Of a stretch of DNA of 64,000 nucleotides, positions 61,073 to 64,000 are shown piece after piece. The notes under the pieces are model-generated. The model worked only from the letters and a program-made list of their open reading frames with translations, was not told where the DNA came from and did not search any database. The DNA comes from an uncultured Planctomycetales bacterium (GTDB taxonomy: Bacteria; Planctomycetota; Planctomycetia; Pirellulales; S012-138), in contig CALJLD010000164.1 of the NCBI GenBank assembly GCA_937982665.1, forward strand, positions 1 through 64,000, given 5' to 3'. Within the stretch, counting starts at the first letter, position 1. Each line of letters starts with the position of its first letter. Position numbers and translations under genes: made by a program.

Positions 61073-63361
61073 ATGTCTGAAGCCAGTTCTCAGGTTCCCC
61101 AACAACGCACCATCTTGGGCCATCCCACCGGGCTGTTCGTTCTGTTCTTTACGGAGATGTGGGAGCGATTCAGCTACTACGGCATGCGAGCTTTGCTCGT
61201 CTTGTACATGGTGGACTACTTCAAGATGACGCAAGAGGATGCGTCAAACGTCTACAAGTGGTACACCTCGCTGGTTTACTTGACGCCCATCCTGGGTGGT
61301 TTCCTCGCCGACAGATATCTGGGCAACAAATGGGCGATCATCATCGGGGCAATTTTGATGTCCATTGGCCACTTTCTAATGGCCTTTGAGGACATGTGGA
61401 TATTTTATTCTGCGCTCGGCTTCCTGATCATGGGGAATGGCTTCTTTAAGCCCAATATGTCAGTGCAGGTGGGGAGGCTGTACCCGCAAAATGATCCCAG
61501 GCGCGACGGTGCCTATACGATCTTCTATATGGGGATCAACCTCGGCGCGTTCTTGTCACCGTTGGTCTGCGGTGCGCTGAGAGATACCGATGGCCTGGGC
61601 TATCACTGGGGCTTTGGCGCGGCAGGCGTGGGTATGGTCATCGGGCTGGTGACCTATGTTGTTGGTTTGCCGCTAATCAAAGAACTGCCTGCCAATCTTG
61701 TCTTTAAGAAGCCAAAAGGCGAAAGCGATAGTGAAACGAAAGAAGACGAGTCCGAACATGTTATGACCGAATCCGAAGCGGAATCGACGCCTTCGGCTGT
61801 GCCCAGCTTCTCGAAGCTTTCGCCATCCGTCTTCACGATGTTGGGCGTGATCGTGATGATCGGCGCGCCGATCGCCTGGGCAACGGATACGCTTTCGTTC
61901 GACAACATGATTGCTTGCGAGTTTGGTGCGATCTCGTTGTACTTTGCCGCCTGGATTCTCGCGCAACTCAGCATGGCGGTGCGTGACCGCGTGCTGGCAA
62001 TCTACGCCTTGTTCATGTTCGTCGTTTTCTTCTGGGGAGCGTTTGAACAGGCCGGAAACGCAATGAATGTCTGGGCTGACCAGACAACAAACCGTTATCT
62101 GACAGAAACACCGGACACACCTGAAGTCTACCCAGGTTTGTTTACTGACCCTGCCAAAGAAGGCTACTGGACAACTGCGAAGAACGCGATCGGCAAGCTC
62201 GGCAATTTCAACCCCGTCTTGACGACGTCTTTCCAGTCAATCAATGCGTTGGCGATTGTCTGCTTTGCTCCACTCTTCGCGTGGCTGTGGCTGTTCCTGG
62301 CGCGGCGGAACGTCAAGTTGTCGATCGCCGGGAAGATGGCAATCGGTGTCTTCCTGCAAGGCATGGCGTTCGCGCTGATGATCTGGGCAACGCTTTACGA
62401 AAACGGGCCAAGCGAAACGGAACTTGCGCAATTGCCCGAAGGCTTTGAAGTCCGCGATGGCTCCGTGTACTTCCTTGACGCGCCAGATTTGCCGGCTGAC
62501 CGAAAAGAGTTTGACGAAGCCTGGAATCCTGCATCCGCGGAGGGCGAAGAGGATGCGGAACCGCCCGAAAAGATGATCGCACATGGCGGCCGCATGAATT
62601 GGCAGGACGGCAAGCTGAGCATCAACGGCGTGCTTGACCAAAACCACCGTGACCGCATTTTGCGGGCAACTGCATCTGCTGCTTACGTCAAAGCCGCCCA
62701 GGACTTCGCCTTAAAGTCTCAAGAAGATAAGAAGGCCGCGGCTGAAGCAAACAAGGGCGGCGAGGAAGACGGCGAAGAAGCGAGTTTCAGCACAACCTGG
62801 ACTGTTGCCGATGTTCCCGATGAGTTCGATCCGAACTACTTCCGTGGTTACAACCCGGAAGAATTCAAGGTCACTGTTGATGGTGAAACCTTGACGTTTG
62901 CCGATGGATCCGAAGCCGCCACGGGCGGAACCACAGTCACCTTCGCGGTTACCGAGGAACTCGCCGACAAGGACTACAAGCAGTTGCTTGTTGCCGGCGC
63001 AAACCCGGAATTCCGCGAAGCCCTGAACCAGCTCTACCGAGACTCCGCGGAGTATCGCGTCAGCTCTTGGTGGTTGTTCTGGTTCTACATCCTCTGCACC
63101 TTGGGTGAACTGTGCTTGTCACCGGTTGGCCTTTCCATGGTCAGCAAGCTGGCGCCGCGGCGCTTCGCCACCATGTTGATGGGCATCTGGCTGCTGACAA
63201 GTTTCTTCGGTAACTTCGCCGCCGGTCTCGCTGGCGAAAACTGGGAATACTTGTCGCCGCAAAGTTACTTCACATACATCGCGATCGTCTTGATCGGGGC
63301 TTCGGTTGTCTGCTTCTTCCTTGTGAAGATCATCAATCGCATGATGCACGGCGTTCGCTAG
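61073..63361 (+). CDS. POT/PTR2-family proton-dependent oligopeptide transporter with a large insert
   Basis: 762 residues; typical bacterial members are about 500. The N-terminal motif EMWERFSYYGMRALLVLYM with ExxER is the proton-coupling signature, followed by GGFLADRYLG and FYMGINLGAFLSPLVCG (PTR2 signature). The N-terminal half has about six membrane segments, then an acidic linker (ESDSETKEDESEHVMTESE), further segments, and a ~220-residue hydrophilic insert (about residues 438-658) before the last segments (WWLFWFYILCTLGELCLSPVG). Imports di- or tripeptides with protons. A hairpin lies just before the start and a strong terminator follows. Confidence 0.93.
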   Translation: MSEASSQVPQQRTILGHPTGLFVLFFTEMWERFSYYGMRALLVLYMVDYFKMTQEDASNVYKWYTSLVYLTPILGGFLADRYLGNKWAIIIGAILMSIGHFLMAFEDMWIFYSALGFLIMGNGFFKPNMSVQVGRLYPQNDPRRDGAYTIFYMGINLGAFLSPLVCGALRDTDGLGYHWGFGAAGVGMVIGLVTYVVGLPLIKELPANLVFKKPKGESDSETKEDESEHVMTESEAESTPSAVPSFSKLSPSVFTMLGVIVMIGAPIAWATDTLSFDNMIACEFGAISLYFAAWILAQLSMAVRDRVLAIYALFMFVVFFWGAFEQAGNAMNVWADQTTNRYLTETPDTPEVYPGLFTDPAKEGYWTTAKNAIGKLGNFNPVLTTSFQSINALAIVCFAPLFAWLWLFLARRNVKLSIAGKMAIGVFLQGMAFALMIWATLYENGPSETELAQLPEGFEVRDGSVYFLDAPDLPADRKEFDEAWNPASAEGEEDAEPPEKMIAHGGRMNWQDGKLSINGVLDQNHRDRILRATASAAYVKAAQDFALKSQEDKKAAAEANKGGEEDGEEASFSTTWTVADVPDEFDPNYFRGYNPEEFKVTVDGETLTFADGSEAATGGTTVTFAVTEELADKDYKQLLVAGANPEFREALNQLYRDSAEYRVSSWWLFWFYILCTLGELCLSPVGLSMVSKLAPRRFATMLMGIWLLTSFFGNFAAGLAGENWEYLSPQSYFTYIAIVLIGASVVCFFLVKIINRMMHGVR

Positions 63362-63385
63362 AGTTCGTTATCTTTAAGAAAATGC

Positions 63386-63418
63386 AACGCCGCTCGTCAC
63401 TGTGACGGGCGGCGTTTT
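63386..63418 (+). terminator. Rho-independent terminator after the POT transporter gene
   Basis: AACGCCGCTCGTCAC (63386-63400) and GTGACGGGCGGCGTT (63402-63416) pair along 15 positions with one mismatch, then TTTT. It starts 24 bases after the stop codon. Confidence 0.9.
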
Positions 63419-63498
63419 GCTTATGCCGAACTTTTGCTTCGCTGGCTTGTCTCTCCTGAGATCACGCAGGAAGAAGACTCTCGCTGACAGGCTGAAGT

Positions 63499-64000
63499 AT
63501 GTCCGCCGATGGCAAGATCAAGATCGATGGCTCCCGCGGTGAAGGCGGTGGGCAGATCCTCCGTACCGCGCTCGCGCTTTCCATCATCACCGGCAAGCCG
63601 TTCTCGGTGTCGCGGATTCGCGCGAATCGCTCAAAGCCGGGGCTTGCCCGTCAACACTTGACCGCGGTGCTGGCGGCCAGGGAACTGTGCAACGGAAAGG
63701 TCAGCGGGGCCGAGTTGCGCTCGCAGACCATGGAGTTCTCGCCTGGCCGAGTAAAAGCGGGCGAGTACGATTTCGATGTCGGCACTGCCGGAAGCACAAC
63801 ACTGGTCTTACAAACGGTCTTGCCGCCGCTGTTGACTTGTGCCGGTCCCTCGCGAGTTCGCATTCGCGGCGGCACGCACAATCCACTCGCGCCGCCGGTT
63901 GAGTTCTTGCAGCGTGTCTTTGCTCCGCAACTTTCCGCCATGGGGGCGACTCTGGACCTTGAGTTGCAAAAGCCCGGCTTCTATCCCAAAGGCGGCGGCC
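63499..64000 (+). CDS. rtcA: RNA 3'-terminal phosphate cyclase, cut by the window end
   Basis: 167 residues are visible from the ATG at 63499; the gene continues past 64000. RtcA converts RNA 3'-phosphates to 2',3'-cyclic phosphates with ATP. The signature start IDGSRGEGGGQILRTALALS, the RANRSKPGLARQHLTAVLAA block, FDVGTAGSTTLVLQTVLPPL and the RIRGGTHNPLAPPVEFL and KPGFYPKGGG motifs are all present, so family assignment is firm. No rtcB or rtcR gene is in the window. The frame has no stop before the end. Confidence 0.95.
   Translation, partial: MSADGKIKIDGSRGEGGGQILRTALALSIITGKPFSVSRIRANRSKPGLARQHLTAVLAARELCNGKVSGAELRSQTMEFSPGRVKAGEYDFDVGTAGSTTLVLQTVLPPLLTCAGPSRVRIRGGTHNPLAPPVEFLQRVFAPQLSAMGATLDLELQKPGFYPKGGG

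Overview
The window reads as a chromosomal piece of a planctomycete, most likely Pirellulales or a close relative. This rests on several lineage-typical protein types seen together: a TIGR03000-domain surface protein with Ser-Gly-His repeats, two J-like-domain/transmembrane proteins, PEP-CTERM-like secreted proteins, a giant fused ResB-CcsA cytochrome c maturation protein, a B12-dependent ribonucleotide reductase, a Cys/Pro-rich exported protein and many Tat or lipoprotein signals. I see no rRNA, convincing tRNA, insertion sequence, prophage or CRISPR array.

Layout. 1-7.6 kb: phosphatase-cytochrome c fusion, small molybdopterin-binding protein, membrane protein, secreted hydrolase, AraC regulator, large exported protein, TIGR03000 protein. 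7.6-12 kb: nrdJ with a twin NrdR-box control region and its terminator. 12-16.5 kb: xanthine-dehydrogenase-family operon A (Fe-S and Moco subunits) and a secreted beta-propeller-like protein whose stop codon appears lost. 16.5-18 kb: two tandem PEP-CTERM-like paralogues. 18-19.5 kb: a gene-poor stretch with attenuator-like repeats. 19.5-23.7 kb: xanthine-dehydrogenase-family operon B (Fe-S, Moco, FAD and a tiny Cys-containing protein); its Fe-S subunit lacks three of the four ligands of one cluster. 23.8-31.1 kb: HEAT-repeat protein, mutY, fused ResB-CcsA, lipoprotein. 31.4-35.4 kb: GNAT, an ArsR/SRPBCC operon divergent from a DUF1579 gene, TPR lipoprotein.

35.8-45.8 kb: Cys-rich exported protein, then the most striking system, an apparent arsenosugar/arsenolipid operon. 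It holds an ArsM-like methyltransferase, ArsS-like radical SAM protein, VTT-DUF547 membrane fusion, mercuric-reductase-like flavoprotein, multi-pass GT-C glycosyltransferase and a single polypeptide joining three sugar-transfer domains. 45.8-64 kb: aroC, small TPR protein, hydrolase, LamG/J-like protein, exonuclease, HD-like protein, ABC ATPase with a large membrane partner, MocA-like and XdhC proteins (molybdenum cofactor services for the two oxidoreductase operons), a second J-like protein, a POT transporter with a large insert, and the start of rtcA cut by the window end.

Functions come from reading motifs by eye; no database search was run. Start codons were moved where ribosome-binding sites or signal peptides argued for it.
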